Positions 61,184 to 64,000 of a stretch of 64,000 bases of DNA are shown piece after piece. The stretch comes from Paraspadella gotoi (lineage: Eukaryota > Chaetognatha). Each line of letters starts with the position of its first letter. Position 1 is the stretch's first letter. A program made the position numbers and the translations under genes. The notes below the pieces were generated by a model that was given only the letters and a program-made list of their open reading frames with translations, did no database searches and had not been told where the DNA came from. Where the stretch lies: the NCBI GenBank assembly GCA_051294375.1, contig CM119269.1:20941665-21005664 (forward strand), in the 5' to 3' direction.

Positions 61184-61589
61184 CCCACGATATCACTTCT
61201 CAATTCTACTTCAAAACACCTTACCCTTTCCCGAGACGAATTCTGCATCATTTTGCATCGTCCCTTACCCCATCCATCCATCCCTTACTCTCTTCCTTTT
61301 TCTCTTTCCCCATTTCTCTCTCCTTCCGATTTTCTTTCACTCTCATTCCTACTTCTTCCATCCAACGTCAGTCTATCTCTCCACTTCCCCTCTCTCCCAT
61401 TTTCTCTCGCCTCCTCCCATAATCATTTCTCCTCTCCTTAAATTTCATTTCTTTTCCCCGCGAATAAATTTTTTTTTTTCAACCTTCAAAATCTTTCTCC
61501 TTTTTCTCTAAATCTTTCTCGCCTTCTCCTTAAACTCCACACTTACCCATATTTCACTATCCATTCCGTCTCAAATCAATTTTCTTTGT

Positions 61590-64000
61590 TCCCCCCACCC
61601 CCCGAATTCCTTCAACAGGCCTCCCCCACCCCCAATTCCCCTTCAACAGCCTCCCTCCACCCCCCCGAATTCCTTCAACAGCCTCTCCCCCCCCCCGAAT
61701 TCCCTTCAACAGCCTTCCCATCCACCCCCGAATTCCCTTCAACAGCCTCCCTCCACCCCCCCGAATTCCCTTCAACAGCCTCCCTGCCACGCCCCCGAAT
61801 TCCCTTCAACAGCTCCCTCTCCCCCCCCGAATTCCTTCAATCAGCCTCCCTCCACCCCCCGAATTCCCTTCAACAGCCTCCCTCCACCCCCCGAATTCCT
61901 TCAACAGCCCTCCCTCCCCCCCCCTCCGAATTCCCTTCAACAGCCTCCCTCCACCCCCCGAATTCCCTTCAACAGCCTCCCTCCACCTCCCCGAATTCCC
62001 TTCAACAGCCTCCCTCACCCCCCCGAATTCCCTTCAACAGCCTCCTCCACCCCCCGAATTCCCTTCAACAGCCTCCTCCCCCCCCCGAATTCCCTTCAAC
62101 AGCCTCCCTCCCCCCCGAATTCCCTTCAACACCTCCCTCCCCCCCGAATTCCCTCACAGCCTCCTCCCCCCCCGAATTCCCTTCAACAGCCTCCCTCCAC
62201 CCCCCGAATTCCCTTCAACAGCCTCCCTCCACCCCCCGAATTCCCTTCAACAGCCTCCCTCCACCCCGCCCGAATTCCCTTCAACAGCCTCCTTCCACCC
62301 CCCCGAAAAATTCCCTTCAACAGCCTCCCTCCACCACCCCAATTCCCTTCAACAGCCTCCCTCCCCCGAATTCCCTTCAACAGCCTCCCTCCCCCCCCCG
62401 CCGAATTCCCTTCAACAGCCTCCCTCCACCCCCCCAATCCCCCAAAAACAATTCCCTTCAACAGCCTCCCTCCCACCCCCCCGAATTCCCTTCACAGCTC
62501 CCTCCACCCCCCGATTCCCTTCAACAGCCTCCCTCCCCACCCCCCCGAATTCCCTTCAACAGCCTCCCTCCACCCCCCCGAATTCCCTTCAACACGCCTC
62601 CCTCCACCCCCCCGAATTCCCTTCAACAGCCTCCCTCCACCCCCCGAATTCCCTTCAACAGCCCTCTCCACCCCCCGAATTCCCTTCAACAGCCTCCCTC
62701 CACCCCCCCGAATTCCCTTCAACAGCCCTCCCTCCACCCTCCCGAAATTCCCTTCAACAGCCTCCCTCCACCCCCCCGAATTCCTTCAACAGCCTCCCTC
62801 CACCCCCCGAATTCCCTTCAACAGCCTCCCTCCACCCCCGAATTCCTCACAAGCTCTCCCCCCCCCGAATTCCTTCAACAGCCTCTCCTCCCCCCGAATT
62901 CCTTCAACACCTCCCTCCACCCCCCGAATTCCCTTCAACAGCCTCCCTCCCCCCCCGAATTCCTTCAACAGCCTCCCTCCACCCCCCCGAATTCCCTTCA
63001 ACAGCCTCCCTCCACCCCCCGAATTCCTTCAACAGCCTCCCTCCACCCCCCCCGAATTCCCTTCAACAGCTCCCTCACCCCCCCGAATTCCCTTCACAGC
63101 CCTCCCTCCACCCCCCCGAATTCCCTTCAACAGCCTCCCTCCACCCCCCGTAATCCCCTTCAACAGCCTCCCTCCCCCCGAAATTCCCTTCAACAGCCTC
63201 CCTCCCCCCCCCCCCGAATTCCCTTCAACAGCCTCCCCCACCCCCCGAATTCCCTTCAACAGCTCCCTCCACCCCCGAATTCCTTCAACAGCCTCCCTCC
63301 ACCCCCCCAATCCCCTTCAACAGCCTCCCTCCACCCCCTCCGAATTCCCTTCAACAGCCTCCCTCCACCCCCGAATTCCCTTCAACAGCCTCCCTCCACC
63401 CCCCGAATTCCCTTCAACAGCCTCCCCTCCACCCCCGAATTCCTTCAACAGCCTCCCTCCACCCCCGAATTCCCTTCAACAGCCTCCTCTCCCCCCCCGA
63501 ATTCCCTTCAACAGCCTCCCCCCCCCCCGAATTCCCTTCAACAGCCTCCCTCCCAAGCCCCCGAATTCCCTTCAACAGCCTCCCTCCACCCCCCGAATTC
63601 CCTTCAACAGCCTCCCTCCACCCCCGAATTCCCTTCAACAGCCTCCCTCCACCCCCCCGAATTCCCTTCAACAGGCCTCCCTCCACCCCCCGAATTCCCT
63701 TCAACAGCTCCCCCCCCCCCGAATTCCCTTCAACAGCCTCCTCCACCCCCCCGAATTCCCTTCAACAGCCTCCCTCCACCCCCGAATTCCCTTCAACAGC
63801 TCCCTCCACCCCCCCCCCGAATTCCCTTCAACAGCCTCCCTCCACCCCCGAATTCCCTTCAACAGCCTCCTCCCCCCCCGAATTCCTTCAACAGCCTCCC
63901 TCCACCCCCCGAATTCCCTTCAACAGCCTCCCTCCACCCCCCGAATTCCCTTCAACAGCTCCCTCCACCCCCGAATTCCCTTCAACAGCCTCCTCCACCC
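61590..64000 (-). repeat. 33-bp satellite, about 73 units, open at window end
   Basis: Unit on the plus strand: ccgaattcccttcaacagcc followed by tccctccacccccc, with the C run varying. Each unit has an EcoRI site. On the minus strand it is G-rich (gggggtggagggagg) and gives long Gly/Arg/Leu/Lys ORFs of period 11 that break with the C-run length. Composition and irregular frame mark it as satellite, not gene. Confidence 0.97.

Noticed and set aside
61557-63746. Series of Gly/Arg/Leu/Lys ORFs
   Set aside because: Satellite translation; frames break wherever the C run changes length.

Overview
This window is nuclear DNA of an invertebrate metazoan. It has spliced genes with GT-AG and GC-AG introns, GC-rich exons in AT-rich introns, animal-specific protein families (an aminergic GPCR, a TTC28-type TPR/CHAT protein, a SUEL-lectin membrane protein), tRNA-derived SINE-like repeats, and an extreme load of (CT/GA)n and (GAC/GTC)n microsatellites. 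The species cannot be fixed from sequence alone; a crustacean-like or other microsatellite-rich protostome would fit. Runs of exactly 25 N, direct copies flanking gaps, and many single-base indels between copies suggest a long-read gap-filled draft, so some frameshifts and duplications may be assembly error.

Layout. 1-8.3 kb is a near-perfect palindrome (arms about 3.9 kb around a spacer of about 90 bp) carrying a SINE-like element and a MITE in each arm, with no convincing gene. 8.3-11.5 kb is AT-rich repeat-bearing DNA. 11.5-20.4 kb is a second inverted duplication (arms about 3.2 kb, spacer about 2.5 kb). It contains the 3' end of a histamine H3/muscarinic-like GPCR on the minus strand (TM6, TM7 and C-tail exons), and a truncated inverted copy of the first two exons on the plus strand. 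20.4-29.6 kb is mostly gene-free, with dispersed repeats and microsatellites.

29.8-54.2 kb holds two genes. A ten-exon TTC28-like gene (minus strand, 37190-30247, about 1702 aa) is reconstructed with consistent splice phases throughout. A SUEL-lectin (EVA1-like) type I membrane protein lies on the plus strand at 47428-53684; a phase-compatible signal-peptide exon at 29802-29892 and a possible last exon at 54028-54229 would make the TTC28-like gene nested antisense in its 17.5 kb first intron. Between them lie a duplicated 2.3 kb block with a tandem repeat of about 330 bp (40.1-45.0 kb), a GC-rich island (45.0-45.6 kb), and, inside an intron, a broken acidic-protein ORF and a 32-bp minisatellite.

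54.2-64 kb has a tRNA-derived SINE with a partial duplicate, several purine- or pyrimidine-rich minisatellites, a possible core promoter with a 28-nt palindrome near 60.2 kb, and a satellite of about 33 bp that fills the last 2.4 kb and runs out of the window. The three genes belong to different processes (neurotransmitter or amine sensing, scaffold/cytokinesis-type TPR protein, cell-surface guidance-type lectin), and nothing shows that they work together.
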